Assembly (NCBI RefSeq): GCF_000754095.2
Contig: NZ_JQSG02000006.1
Location: 45,650-109,649 of the forward strand
Direction: 5' to 3'
Length of the DNA: 64,000 nucleotides
Source of the DNA: Acidihalobacter prosperus
GTDB lineage: Bacteria > Pseudomonadota > Gammaproteobacteria > DSM-5130 > Acidihalobacteraceae
The notes beneath the pieces are model-generated. The model made no database searches, was not told the DNA's origin, and saw only the letters and a list, made by a program, of their open reading frames with translations. A program made the translations under genes and the position numbers. Shown here in pieces: positions 44,566 to 53,403 of the stretch; the stretch's first letter is position 1; every line of letters begins with the position of its first letter.

Positions 44566-44904
44566 CTCAACCTCGCTTCGTTATCTTGATTATCGGGTTG
44601 GACCGGAGCGCCTGCGCCTGTCTCGATGCAGCATGTCGCTCGCGCAGGCCGGCGTCGCAGGCGCCCGGCGCGCCTCGCTCCGCAGCCCGGCCTCGCGTGC
44701 CGGGCACATGCGAACAAGCATGTTTCGTGCCTTGCATGGCGCAGGCGTGCGGCGCGCATGCCCGCGGATGGTGCGCACCATCATGAAACGCGCGTGCGGC
44801 GGCGGCACCATAATGGGGCGCCGGCGCGGCAGCCTGCGCAGGGCAGGTTTTTCAGTCGCCTGCAAAACGCTAGACTCATGCCTGACCCACGGAGGTGCAC
44901 CCGG
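44566..44904. promoter_or_regulatory. Divergent promoter region with a 16-bp perfect palindrome
   Basis: This 339-bp gap separates the sensory operon (leftward) from the EAL gene (rightward). It contains the perfect palindrome GATGGTGCGCACCATC at 44767-44782 and, at 44805-44819, GCACCATAATGGGGC, one mismatch from the classical NtrC site. No sigma-54 element of convincing quality was found beside it. Otherwise no gene is recognised here. Confidence 0.4.
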
Positions 44905-45672
44905 ATGTATGAGGGCGAATACGTTGCGTTGAGCTGCGCGCAGTGCGTGCAGGCGGAAGGTCTGGATTTCGATTTCACCTTCGCGTTCCAGCCCATCGTC
45001 GACCTCGATGCCGGGCGCGTCACGGCCCACGAGGCGCTGGTGCGGGGCACCGCGGGCGAATCCGCGGGCGAGATCCTCGGCCGCGTCACCGACGCCAACC
45101 GCTACCGCTTCGATCAGGCCTGCCGGGTCAAGGCGGTGAAGACGGCGGTGACGCTCGGACTCGACTGCGACCTCAACATCAACTTCTACCCCAACGCGGT
45201 CTACCGCCCGGAACTGTGCATCCGCACCACCCTGCAGGCGGCGGACACCTACGGCTTCCCGGCCGAGCGCATCGTGTTCGAGGTGACCGAGGCCGAGCGC
45301 ATCGAGGACACGCAGCATCTGGTCGACATCATCCAGTGTTACCGCAAGCTGGGCTTTCGCACCGCCATCGACGACTTCGGCGCAGGCTACGCGGGCCTCA
45401 ACCTGCTCGCCGAATATCAGCCGGACTACATCAAGCTCGACCGCCAGCTCATCGCCGGCATCGACGCCCGCCCGGCCAAGCAGGCGATCGCCCGCGGCAT
45501 CGTGCAGGTGTGCCGCGATCTCGGCATCGGCATCCTCGCGGAGGGTGTAGAAACGGCGGAGGAATTCGCCTGGCTGCGCGACGCCGGCATCCGGCTGTTC
45601 CAGGGCTACTACTTCGCGCGCCCGGCGCTCGGCGCGCTGCCCGAGGTGCCTCCGGCGCGCTATGCCGGCTGA
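44905..45672 (+). CDS. EAL-domain cyclic-di-GMP phosphodiesterase
   Basis: 255 residues from the ATG at 44905 with GGAGG upstream; earlier in-frame starts have no supporting sequence. The stand-alone EAL domain keeps its catalytic residues: EALVRG, the metal-binding FEVTEAER and AIDDFGAGYAG, KLDRQL and AEGVETAEE, ending in LFQGYYFARP. It should hydrolyse c-di-GMP to pGpG. Divergent from the CheA-like sensory operon, it may be an output of the same signalling set. Confidence 0.9.
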   Translation: MYEGEYVALSCAQCVQAEGLDFDFTFAFQPIVDLDAGRVTAHEALVRGTAGESAGEILGRVTDANRYRFDQACRVKAVKTAVTLGLDCDLNINFYPNAVYRPELCIRTTLQAADTYGFPAERIVFEVTEAERIEDTQHLVDIIQCYRKLGFRTAIDDFGAGYAGLNLLAEYQPDYIKLDRQLIAGIDARPAKQAIARGIVQVCRDLGIGILAEGVETAEEFAWLRDAGIRLFQGYYFARPALGALPEVPPARYAG

Positions 45673-45804
45673 ATCGCTTTGCGGCTGGGCAGACGCGGCG
45701 ACACCGATTACCATGCATCCATGGCCGACGCGAGCGGCCTTCCGACAACGACGGGATCACCGACGCGACGCGCCGGCACGATCCCGCAAACGGGGCAGAC
45801 GCAC

Positions 45805-46632
45805 ATGGGCTCGACAGGCGTTGCAACGGACGCAGGCACAGGCGGCGGCCCGGCGTCCGACGCCCCGCTGGTACGCATCGCGGGCCTGGAAAAGCGCTAC
45901 GGACACGCGGGCGACACCTCGGCGGCACTGGCCGGTGTCGATCTTGACATCGCGCGCGGCGAATTCATTTCGCTGATCGGCCCCTCGGGCTGCGGCAAGA
46001 CTACCCTGCTGCGCATCCTAGCCGACCTCGAGGCCGCCACCGCAGGCCGCATCAGCATCGACGGCCTGAGCACGGCCGAGGCCCGCCGCGACCGGCGTTA
46101 CGGCTACGTCTTCCAGGCCCCCACCCTGCTCGACTGGCGCACCGCGCTGGGCAACGTCATGCTGCCGTTGCGGCTGCTCGGCCACCCGCGCGCCGAGGCC
46201 CGGCGCATCGCCGCCGAGGCGCTGGCCCAGGTCGGCCTGGCCGAAGCCGCCGGGCGCTACCCCTGGCAGCTTTCCGGCGGCCAGCAGCAGCGCGTTTCCA
46301 TCGCGCGAGCGCTGTCGCTGGAGCCCGAACTGCTATTGATGGACGAACCCTTCGGCGCGCTCGACGAAATCACCCGCGAGCGCATGAATCAGGACCTGCA
46401 CGCGCTGTGGCGGCGCACCGGCAAAACCGTGGTCTTCGTCACCCATTCGATCGCCGAGGCGGTGTTCCTGTCCACGCGCGTCGCCGTGATGCGCGCCGGC
46501 CCCGGCCGCATCGCGCGCGTGCTCGACATCGACCTGCCGGCCGACCGCGACTTCGCCACCCGCGACCACCCCCGTTTTCACCAGCTGGTCACGCAGGTAC
46601 ACGAAGGCCTTCACGCCGCCTACCATGCATAA
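45805..46632 (+). CDS. Orphan NitT/TauT-type ABC transporter ATP-binding protein
   Basis: About 275 residues from the ATG at 45805 (in-frame ATGs at 45679 and 45721 give an unusually long N-terminus). Walker A GPSGCGKTT, signature LSGGQQQRVSIARA, Walker B LLLMDEPFGALD and switch THSIAEA are intact and typical of ATPases for nitrate, taurine, pyrimidine-precursor or thiamine-precursor import. No permease or binding-protein gene is adjacent, so its partner is elsewhere. It is followed by upp. Confidence 0.83.
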   Translation: MGSTGVATDAGTGGGPASDAPLVRIAGLEKRYGHAGDTSAALAGVDLDIARGEFISLIGPSGCGKTTLLRILADLEAATAGRISIDGLSTAEARRDRRYGYVFQAPTLLDWRTALGNVMLPLRLLGHPRAEARRIAAEALAQVGLAEAAGRYPWQLSGGQQQRVSIARALSLEPELLLMDEPFGALDEITRERMNQDLHALWRRTGKTVVFVTHSIAEAVFLSTRVAVMRAGPGRIARVLDIDLPADRDFATRDHPRFHQLVTQVHEGLHAAYHA

Positions 46633-46662
46633 TCCACGACCCTGCATTCAAGGACAGCCCCC

Positions 46663-47310
46663 GTGCACACCCCGGACAACACAAACTTTCACCTCCTCGA
46701 CCACCCGCTGATCCAGCACAAGCTCTCGCTGGCGCGGCGCACCGAAACGCCGACCATCCAGTTCCGCCGCCTGCTCAAGGAGATTTCCCTGCTGATGGGC
46801 TACGAAATCACCCGCGGGCTGCCGCTGGAACACCAGCTCATCGACACCCCACTCGAATCCATGCAGGCGCCGATGATCCAGGGCAAGAAGGTGGCCGTGG
46901 TGGCGATCCTGCGCGCGGGCCTGGGCATGACCAGCGGCCTGCACGAACTCATGCCGTCGGCGCGCGAGGGGCACATCGGGCTCTACCGCGACCCCGAGAC
47001 CAAGCGCCCGGTGGAATATCTGGTCAAGCTGCCGGAACCCGAGGGTCGCCTGTTCATCCTGGTCGACCCGATGCTCGCGACGGGCCACTCGGCGGCCTAC
47101 GCCATCGACGTGCTCAACCGCCATGGGGTCGCCGATCTCGACATCCGTTTCATGGCGCTGGTCGCCGCGCCCGAGGGGCTGGCCGTGCTGCGCGAAACCC
47201 ACCCCGAGGTGCCGGTGTATGCCGCCGCCCTCGACCGCCAGCTCGATGATCACGCCTACATCCGCCCCGGCCTCGGCGACGCGGGCGACCGCCTGTTCGG
47301 CACCAAATAG
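46663..47310 (+). CDS. upp: Uracil phosphoribosyltransferase
   Basis: 215 residues from a GTG at 46663. All landmarks are present: [15 protein letters not shown] near the N-terminus, ILRAGLGM, the PRPP loop [14 protein letters not shown] and the uracil-binding C-terminus ([20 protein letters not shown]). It makes UMP from uracil and PRPP. It lies 30 bp after the orphan ATPase gene. Confidence 0.95.
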   Translation: MHTPDNTNFHLLDHPLIQHKLSLARRTETPTIQFRRLLKEISLLMGYEITRGLPLEHQLIDTPLESMQAPMIQGKKVAVVAILRAGLGMTSGLHELMPSAREGHIGLYRDPETKRPVEYLVKLPEPEGRLFILVDPMLATGHSAAYAIDVLNRHGVADLDIRFMALVAAPEGLAVLRETHPEVPVYAAALDRQLDDHAYIRPGLGDAGDRLFGTK

Positions 47311-47322
47311 ACAGCCGCGAAC

Positions 47323-47718
47323 ATGGCCGGCGGCAACGCCTTCGCCGCCCGGCCGCTCGCACGGGCGCGGACCGAAGCTACGCCGGAAGGCGCCACGGTG
47401 CGCGTGCTGCTGGGACTCGATGACGGCCGCATGGCGCGCTTCGAGCCGGGGCCCGGACAGGCCGCAGTGGCCCACCGAAGCGTGGCGGAAAGCTGGTACG
47501 TGCCAGGACCTGTTCACACGATGGGGTGGTGGCGTGCTGTGGCGGCGCCAGTGCGGGCGGGAGGCGATCGCGCCCCTCGAACCGGGGGTGTGCGCGAGCT
47601 TGCCGCAAGGCACGCATTTCCGGTGCCGCGCCCTGCCCCGCGGTGCCGGCCGTCACGCTGCCGCCCCGGCTGGCAAGCGACGAAGCGGTCGGCGTGGAGG
47701 GCCCCTGGCGGCCGAGCG
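47323..47718 (+). pseudogene. Cupin-domain protein broken by at least two frameshifts
   Basis: Three consecutive frames give successive parts of one small cupin protein. The first part ends VRVLLGLDDGRMARF...VAHRSVAESWYV (to about 47507); the second reads REAIAPLEPGVCASLPQGTHFRCRAL (about 47560-47635); the third reads TLPPRLASDEAVGVEGPW (about 47655-47710). This order matches the usual cupin with VAHR...WYV, LEPG...PXGT and VEGPW segments. The gene is therefore decayed unless sequencing errors are involved. Confidence 0.6.
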
Positions 47719-47850
47719 CTACTTGAACAGCGACCAGGTGCCGAGGCCGATGGCCAGCCAGACCAGGCCCTTGACGACGTAGAACGCCAGCGCCGCCCAG
47801 CCGAAGCGCTTGCCCCACTGTTTGATGCGCGCGCGCGTCTCTTCCTTCAT
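47719..47850 (-). CDS. Small single-span membrane protein, 43 residues
   Basis: The ATG at 47850 gives a charged amphipathic start (MKEETRARIKQWGKRFGW) followed by one membrane segment (AALAFYVVKGLVWLAIGLG) and a short tail ending LFK. The charge pattern and single helix, with a Trp-Gly-Lys-Arg-Phe-Gly-Trp core, resemble a family of small proteobacterial membrane proteins of unknown role. It lies just beyond the cupin remnant on the opposite strand. Confidence 0.6.
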   Translation of the reverse strand: MKEETRARIKQWGKRFGWAALAFYVVKGLVWLAIGLGTWSLFK

Positions 47851-48063
47851 CCATTCTCCCGACGCACCCGCCTGCCGTCCGACCGCTCCGGCCCGCGCGG
47901 GCGCCTCCCGTGCGTCGCCGAATTATGCCACCTTCGGCGATGCGCGAGACAGCGCCGCGGCGGAGTCCGCAGTCCGCCAAGGGCACAGCGGGAATAATCG
48001 CCGCGCGCACGTGTTAGCCGGGTAGAGGCCGCCATCCGGGCGGTCTCGTCAGGGAGACACGTC

Positions 48064-48489
48064 ATGCAACTCAAACCTCTTTTGATCGCCGCCGTTTTCG
48101 GCGCGACGGCACTGCCGGCCATGGCGGACACCGCAAGCCAGGCCCAATCGCATTTTCGCGCCATCGCCGAAGCCGACATGCCCGCGCTCACGCGCGACTA
48201 TGCGGCGGACGCGGTATTTCAGTGGGTCGGCGGGCCGCTGGACGGCGTCTACGCCGGCCGCGACGCCATTGCGGCGGTGTGGCAGAAATTCACGCAGGCC
48301 AACGGGCCCGTATCGCATCGCGTGAAGGATCTGCGGCTGAGCGAGAATCCCAAGGGCGCCACGGTCACGGCGGATGTGGAGTTCCACGGCAAGCAGACCA
48401 TACCGGTGCGCTATATCCTCACCTACAGGGGCGGCAAACTCGTCAACGAGGTGTGGCAGATCGATCCCCGGCGCGCCGCCGCCTACTGA
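48064..48489 (+). CDS. Secreted SnoaL/NTF2-like protein
   Basis: 141 residues with a Sec signal peptide (LLIAAVFGATALPAMAD, cleavage near residue 21). The mature part is one NTF2-like domain (AIAEADMPALTRDYAADAVF, YAGRDAIAAVWQKF, then RYILTYRGGKLVNEVWQID). No catalytic residues are obvious. The gene ends about 40 bp before the ECF sigma factor gene and may be its target or be cotranscribed with it. Confidence 0.75.
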   Translation: MQLKPLLIAAVFGATALPAMADTASQAQSHFRAIAEADMPALTRDYAADAVFQWVGGPLDGVYAGRDAIAAVWQKFTQANGPVSHRVKDLRLSENPKGATVTADVEFHGKQTIPVRYILTYRGGKLVNEVWQIDPRRAAAY

Positions 48490-48530
48490 AGCCCAGGGGC
48501 GGCGCGCCGCGCCGCCCCGCCGAGGTGCGC

Positions 48531-49025
48531 ATGGACTACGCGGTCATCGAACCCCACATCCCCCGGCTGCGCCGCTATGCGCGCGCGCTGACCGGCGACG
48601 CCGCGCGCGCCGACGATCTGGTGCAGGACACCCTGGAGCGCGCGTTGCGCAAGTTCGCCCTGTGGCGTCGCGGCAGCGACCTGCGCGCCTGGCTGTTCAC
48701 CCTCATGCACAACGTCTACGTCAACCAGCGCCGGGCGGAACGCCCGACCCTGGCCTGGGATGCGACGCGCGACGACATCCCGCAGCCGGGCAGTCAGGAG
48801 CACGCGCTGGTCGTGCGCGACCTGGCTGCGGCCATCAAGACCCTGCCGCCGGAATTCCGCGAGGTGGTCCTGCTGATCGGTCTCGAAGATTTCAGCTACG
48901 CCGAGACCGCGCGCGTGCTCGGCATTGCGCAGGGCACCGTCATGTCGCGACTGGCGCGCGGCCGCGAACGGCTGAGACGGGCCCTGGAAGGCGAGTCCGG
49001 GCAACGGATCAGGAGAGTGAAATGA
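48531..49025 (+). CDS. ECF RNA polymerase sigma factor
   Basis: 164 residues from the ATG at 48531; the open frame upstream is a shadow. Region 2 (RYARALTGDAARADDLVQDT, LFTLMHNVYVNQRR) and region 4 (LLIGLEDFSYAETARVLGIA, GTVMSRLARGRERLRRAL) are complete. It overlaps the following membrane anti-sigma gene by ATGA, the usual sigma/anti-sigma layout. Confidence 0.92.
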   Translation: MDYAVIEPHIPRLRRYARALTGDAARADDLVQDTLERALRKFALWRRGSDLRAWLFTLMHNVYVNQRRAERPTLAWDATRDDIPQPGSQEHALVVRDLAAAIKTLPPEFREVVLLIGLEDFSYAETARVLGIAQGTVMSRLARGRERLRRALEGESGQRIRRVK

Positions 49026-49807
49026 AGCGCGAAACCGACAGCGAAGAGGCGCGCCTGCAGGCTTTCGTGGACGACCGGCTGGCGCCGGCGGCGCGCGCGC
49101 AGGTCGAAGCCAGGCTGGCGCAGGAGCCGGCCGCCCGGGCGCGGGTCGAGGCCCTGCGCCGGCAGCGCGAGGCGCTGCACGCGGTCTACGACGGCGTGCT
49201 GGACGAACCGATTCCGCCGCGCCTGCAGCGCTCCGCCCTGGCCCCGCGTCCGGGGCCTGCGCTGCCGGCCCGCGCCGCCGCGGCGCTGTGGCTGCTGCTC
49301 GGCACCGGCGCCGGCTGGCTCGGCGCCACCGCCTACCAGGACGCGAGCCGCGCGACGCCGCAGCGGATAGCCGCCGGCCCGGCCCTGGCGCGCGAGGCGG
49401 CCGTCGCCTATGCCGTCTACAGTCCTGAAGTGCTGCACCCCGTCGAGGTCGACGCCACCCAGGAAAAGCACCTGCTCGGCTGGCTCTCCAAACGTCTGGG
49501 ACACCCGCTGCGCGCGCCCGAGCTGACGCGCTACGGCTACCGGCTGATGGGCGGGCGCCTGCTGCCCGCCGCGGACGGGCCGGCAGCGCAATTGATGTAC
49601 GAAAACCGCGCCGGCGAGCGGCTCACGCTGTACGTCACCGTGCAGCCGGGCAAAACGACGGACACCGCGTTCCGCTACGCCGAGGAGCGTGGACTGTCGG
49701 TGTTCTACTGGATCGACCGCGACCTGGGCTACGCGCTGACCGCAAACCTCGCGCGCCCTCGGCTGCTGGAGATTGCCGGCGGCGTCTACCGCCAGCTCGA
49801 ACCCTGA
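49022..49807 (+). CDS. Membrane anti-sigma factor
   Basis: 261 residues. The N-terminal cytoplasmic part (EEARLQAFVDDRLAPAARAQVEARL) resembles anti-sigma domains; a zinc-binding HxxxCxxC motif is not seen. One membrane helix (ALWLLLGTGAGWLGATAY, residues ~88-105) is followed by a periplasmic domain of about 150 residues (VDATQEKHLLGWLSKRLGH, YENRAGERLTLYVTV). Translationally coupled to the ECF sigma gene, so it presumably restrains that sigma factor until an envelope signal arrives. Confidence 0.85.
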   Translation: MKRETDSEEARLQAFVDDRLAPAARAQVEARLAQEPAARARVEALRRQREALHAVYDGVLDEPIPPRLQRSALAPRPGPALPARAAAALWLLLGTGAGWLGATAYQDASRATPQRIAAGPALAREAAVAYAVYSPEVLHPVEVDATQEKHLLGWLSKRLGHPLRAPELTRYGYRLMGGRLLPAADGPAAQLMYENRAGERLTLYVTVQPGKTTDTAFRYAEERGLSVFYWIDRDLGYALTANLARPRLLEIAGGVYRQLEP

Positions 49808-49815
49808 GGCCGCGC

Positions 49816-50364
49816 TCAGACGGCCTCGACACCGAGTTCGCGCAGCAGCGCGAGCCCCTCGGGCCATGCGCCCAGTGCGCTGGCGGTATTGATGTGGCCA
49901 CGGTCGCCGACGGAAACCAGCCGGCTTCCCCAGGCCCGCGCGCAGTCTCCGGCAAACGCGATCGAGGCGTAGGGATCGTCGGTACTCGCGACCACGACGC
50001 TCGGGAACGGGAGGGCTCGCAGCGGCACCGGCGCGAAGCCGACGGCAGCAGCGGGAAATATCGGGCCGGCCGGATCTGGCGGGGCCACGATCAGCGCGCC
50101 CTTCACCCGCCGCGCCGTGACCGCGGCCCAGTGCGCCACCAGCAGACAGCCGAGGCTGTGCGCGACCAGCACCGCATCTTCGCCGGCGGCCGTCGCCGCG
50201 GCCTCCAGATTCGCGCACCACGCCTCGCAGACCGGCGCCTCCCAGTCCTGCTGGCGCACGCGCACGAAATCCGGCTGCGCGGCCTCCCACAGACTCTGCC
50301 AGTGCGCGGGTCCGGAATCGCCGATGCCGGGCAGCAGCAGCACGCGTGTCGACATATCAGTCAT
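49816..50364 (-). CDS. RBBP9/YdeN-type serine hydrolase
   Basis: 182 residues of alpha/beta hydrolase fold. The nucleophile is in VLVAHSLGCLLVAHWA; the catalytic Asp is in VVASTDDPYAS and the His in GDRGHINTASALG. The N-terminal LLLPGIGDSGPAHWQSLWE is typical of this family. The function is generic esterase-like and the substrate is unknown. It converges with the anti-sigma gene. Confidence 0.87.
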   Translation of the reverse strand: MTDMSTRVLLLPGIGDSGPAHWQSLWEAAQPDFVRVRQQDWEAPVCEAWCANLEAAATAAGEDAVLVAHSLGCLLVAHWAAVTARRVKGALIVAPPDPAGPIFPAAAVGFAPVPLRALPFPSVVVASTDDPYASIAFAGDCARAWGSRLVSVGDRGHINTASALGAWPEGLALLRELGVEAV

Positions 50365-50368
50365 ACAT

Positions 50369-51361
50369 TCACCTCAGCGGCGGCAGCCGGCGCAGCGCGG
50401 CATCGGGAAAGGCGCCGAGCAACCAGCGTCGGCAGGGATGCCAGAAGGCGGACAGCAGCAGCAGCAGCGAACCGATCAGCAGCGCGGTGAACGCGAAGCC
50501 GAGACTCACCATGCCGAATTCCTTGAGCACCACGCTGAACGCGACCAGCACGTACACCAGCGCCGAAGCCATCAGGGCCCGGCGGTCGATCGCCAGCGAA
50601 ATCAGCGCGATCAGGGCGTACACCGCGATCGCGGCCAGCGCGTGCGCGAGGTCCACGCGGCCGTCGAAACGGCTCAGCTGCGAGAACACCGGGTGCACCA
50701 GCAGCGGCGCAGCCAGCAGGTGCAGCCAGAAGGCCACATCGGATTTGCGCGTGCGGCGCTGCGTGTCACGGGCATCCCAGTACATCGCCAGCGCGAACAT
50801 CGCCAGTCCGCCGACGAACTCGATCGCGTTCGCATACAACGTGGTCCACGGCAACAGCTTGAACAGCAACGCGATGACCAGTCCAAGGGCCGCGCCCGCC
50901 CCTGCCGCCACCGTGATCGGTACCCGGAAACGCAGCCAGTGGAGCGTGGCGGCCGCGGCGACCAGCGCACTGGCGACGGCCAGCGCCGTCAGCGTATGGC
51001 CGAACAAGGCATAGCCGAGGTAGTACACTCCGCCGACGAAACTCAGCAGCAGCACAATGGCCGGCAGGGCCATGCGGCGACGGCGCACGAAGAATTCCGC
51101 CAGCGCCCACGAAGCCGCCGTCAGCGCCAGCGCCCCCATCCAGGCAGCCGAGGCCGTGCCGATCCAGGTGACCGATACCAGCAGCAGCGCGCAGGCCATG
51201 ACAACGAAGATGTCGTTGAAGCCCGTGACCAGACGGAAGTATTCCTCGTCGGCCGCCTGCGTGTGCCGCAGCGCCGTCACGTGGGCTCGAAACGCCGCGG
51301 CGGTTTCCTCCGGCACGACGCCTGCCGCCACCGCCGACGCCAATTCGTCTTCGCTGTACAT
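50369..51361 (-). CDS. DUF2157-like multi-span membrane protein
   Basis: 330 residues. A short soluble N-terminal segment (SEDELASAVAAGVVPEETAA) is followed by about ten hydrophobic helices (for example DIFVVMACALLLVSVTWIG and ALPAIVLLLSFVGGVYYLGY). The DUF2157-like arrangement has no assigned function. It ends four bases before the hydrolase gene start and is probably cotranscribed with it. Confidence 0.7.
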   Translation of the reverse strand: MYSEDELASAVAAGVVPEETAAAFRAHVTALRHTQAADEEYFRLVTGFNDIFVVMACALLLVSVTWIGTASAAWMGALALTAASWALAEFFVRRRRMALPAIVLLLSFVGGVYYLGYALFGHTLTALAVASALVAAAATLHWLRFRVPITVAAGAGAALGLVIALLFKLLPWTTLYANAIEFVGGLAMFALAMYWDARDTQRRTRKSDVAFWLHLLAAPLLVHPVFSQLSRFDGRVDLAHALAAIAVYALIALISLAIDRRALMASALVYVLVAFSVVLKEFGMVSLGFAFTALLIGSLLLLLSAFWHPCRRWLLGAFPDAALRRLPPLR

Positions 51362-51529
51362 TCATCCCCCTGATGCGGCCGCGCGTGCCGGCCGAAGGAA
51401 CCGGAAGCGCCGCCGCCACGTGTACATGGCTTATGAACCGGGCTTCGCCGCCAGACCCCCCATCGCGGGTACGCATGCCATACGCGCGGCGGGCCGAGGA
51501 AACCGAAACCCTTCCAACCGGAGAACCGC

Positions 51530-51682
51530 ATGACCGCCATCACGATCAGACGCATCCTCGCAGTCCTGGCCCTGCTGATCCTGGGCCTTTCGCTGGGCGG
51601 CTGCTTCTACTATCCCGACGACGGTTACGGCTACGGCTATTACGGGCCGCCGATCCATCGTCACGAAGACGACGGCGACTGA
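51530..51682 (+). CDS. Small lipoprotein, 50 residues
   Basis: The ATG at 51530 (preceded by GGAGAACC) encodes a signal peptide with lipobox (RILAVLALLILGLSLGGC). The tail is only ~25 residues, rich in Tyr and Gly (FYYPDDGYGYGYYGPPIHR) and ending acidic. Small Tyr/Gly-rich lipoproteins of unknown function are common in gammaproteobacteria. Confidence 0.7.
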   Translation: MTAITIRRILAVLALLILGLSLGGCFYYPDDGYGYGYYGPPIHRHEDDGD

Positions 51683-51689
51683 GACCCGC

Positions 51690-51998
51690 TCAGCGCTGGC
51701 GGTCCCACATCACGTCGCGGCGTTTCGATGCCGCGGCGGTCAAGAGCTCGATCAGCGGCCTGGCACGCAGGGGCAGCCCCACCGCGGGTTCGTCATCGTA
51801 GCCGACCTGACCGGCATCGGCCTGCGGGGCGCTGACCGCCAGGGAAGCCTGCAGGCGCGTCAGCGCCGCCGGCACGTCCTCGGCGACGATCGCGCCGGGC
51901 ACCGTGCCGCTGTGCCCCATCATGCGGATCAGACGAACCGCCACATCGCCGAACATCATGATGTCGGCATACGCCGGAGTACTGAAGATCACCAGCAT
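51690..51998 (-). CDS. DUF1840 family protein
   Basis: 102 residues matching DUF1840: MLVIFSTPAYADIMMFGDVA at the start, then LIRMMGHSGTVPGAIVAEDV and a C-terminal RARPLIELLTAAASKRRDVMW. Cytoplasmic, no known function. It stands alone between the small lipoprotein gene and another small hypothetical gene. Confidence 0.85.
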   Translation of the reverse strand: MLVIFSTPAYADIMMFGDVAVRLIRMMGHSGTVPGAIVAEDVPAALTRLQASLAVSAPQADAGQVGYDDEPAVGLPLRARPLIELLTAAASKRRDVMWDRQR

Positions 51999-52077
51999 CG
52001 CGCATCCCCGCCGATGTCCGCGCGCCGCGACTTCGCGCAGCGAATGCCCTCGTGCCGGCCGTCGTACGCCATGCGCC

Positions 52078-52326
52078 TCACTCCAGCGAAATCACGATTG
52101 TTTCGTGCTTGCGATGATCCTCGATCTCGACCAGCGTGCCCGAAATCTCTGGGTTGGTGGCCAGTTTCGACAACTCTTCCAGATCGATACCGCCTTCGAG
52201 CAGCGCCGTCCTCGCTTCGTGCGGGATCAGCTTCGAGGCAAACTTGAGCACCAACCCCGGGATGGTCACGGTCGTATCGGGTTCTGATCGCCCGGCCGTA
52301 AACACGCGTATCTTCAGGTTTGACAT
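52078..52326 (-). CDS. Small conserved hypothetical protein
   Basis: 82 residues from the ATG at 52326; the open frame extends 24 codons further upstream, but MSNLKIRVFTAGRSEPDTTV is the natural start. It has a beta-strand-rich start, an amphipathic middle (LVLKFASKLIPHEARTALL, GIDLEELSKLA) and an acidic end (GTLVEIEDHRKHETIVISL). Proteins with this layout exist in several phyla without an assigned role. No operon partner is evident. Confidence 0.6.
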   Translation of the reverse strand: MSNLKIRVFTAGRSEPDTTVTIPGLVLKFASKLIPHEARTALLEGGIDLEELSKLATNPEISGTLVEIEDHRKHETIVISLE

Positions 52327-52579
52327 GCCGGCCACCTTGTCTGCTTCAGGGATGTCCGCATCGCCGGACACGAGATTCGACCGTATGCAACATAGCATGT
52401 TCGCCCTGCCCGCGAGATGCCGGCCGCCGCGGCCGCGGCATACGGCCGTGAATCCGCCCTCCGCTTGACCCAGATCATGCCTTCCCGCCGACAGAGGGCT
52501 AGGCTTTTCCCGAGCAGACCCACGTCACGATGCGCCGGGCGCCTCGGCGAACGACAGCGTCCCGGAGGGGGAGAGGACC

Positions 52580-53386
52580 ATGACGAACCGTATCCTGCTG
52601 GCGGCGATCCTGGTGTCCATGGCAGGCACGTCGGCGGCCGGCACCGTGATCGAAAGCCGCGCCGCCGACGGCGTCACCCGGATCACGCTCTCGGGCGACC
52701 ATGCCCGAATCGACGCTCCCGACCCGCGCGGCGCCTATACCGTGGTCGACTTCAAGTCCGCCCGCCTGTACATGGTGGATACCGGCAAACACGAAATCTA
52801 CGACGCCGGCACCCTGTCCGCCGCCGATGCGAAGGCCCCGCCCGGCATGCGCCTCAAGGCCACCGGCGCCGGCGACCGGATCGCCGGCTACGCGACCCGA
52901 GCCTACCGGCTGGAGGTGAACGGGCGGCACTGCGCCACCTACGCGCTGGCCGCCAAACCCCTGAAAGACCGCGAACTGCGGCGCTTCGCCGAATTCTTCG
53001 TGCATCACAACACACCGGAAGCCGCGCTCGCATACAAAATGCAGGAATCGATCTGCGAACGGGCACGCAAGGCGGCGGATGTGCAATTGATCAAGCAGGG
53101 ACTGCCGCTCAGGACGGTGGACGAAAACGGCCGCAGCGACGAAATCGTCTCCATACGCACCGACGTGCATGTGCCGGCGTCGCGTTTCGCGCTGCCCAAG
53201 GGCTACAAGCGCATCGACGTCGCCGAGGAAATGCGCTCGGCGGGAGAAATGCACGGCGCGCCGGGCGGCGCCATGTCGCCGCAACAGCGTCAGGAGCTCG
53301 ACCGCATGATGCAGGAGCAGCTCAAGCAGATGACGCCCGAGCAGCGCAAGATGTTCGAGCAGATGATGCAGCAGCATCAGCAGTAG
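52580..53386 (+). CDS. Periplasmic DUF4412-like protein with Met/Gln-rich coiled-coil tail
   Basis: 268 residues with a Sec signal (ILLAAILVSMAGTSAAG). The central beta-rich part (TRITLSGDHARIDAPDPRGA, YTVVDFKSARLYMVDTGKHE) resembles DUF4412-type periplasmic proteins. The last ~40 residues (SPQQRQELDRMMQEQLKQM, PEQRKMFEQMMQQHQQ) form a probable coiled coil rich in Met and Gln, which may mediate oligomerisation or metal contact. The start is well supported by GGAGGGGGAGAGG upstream. The role is unknown. Confidence 0.65.
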   Translation: MTNRILLAAILVSMAGTSAAGTVIESRAADGVTRITLSGDHARIDAPDPRGAYTVVDFKSARLYMVDTGKHEIYDAGTLSAADAKAPPGMRLKATGAGDRIAGYATRAYRLEVNGRHCATYALAAKPLKDRELRRFAEFFVHHNTPEAALAYKMQESICERARKAADVQLIKQGLPLRTVDENGRSDEIVSIRTDVHVPASRFALPKGYKRIDVAEEMRSAGEMHGAPGGAMSPQQRQELDRMMQEQLKQMTPEQRKMFEQMMQQHQQ

Positions 53387-53403
53387 AAAGCCGCAAATCC
53401 GCT

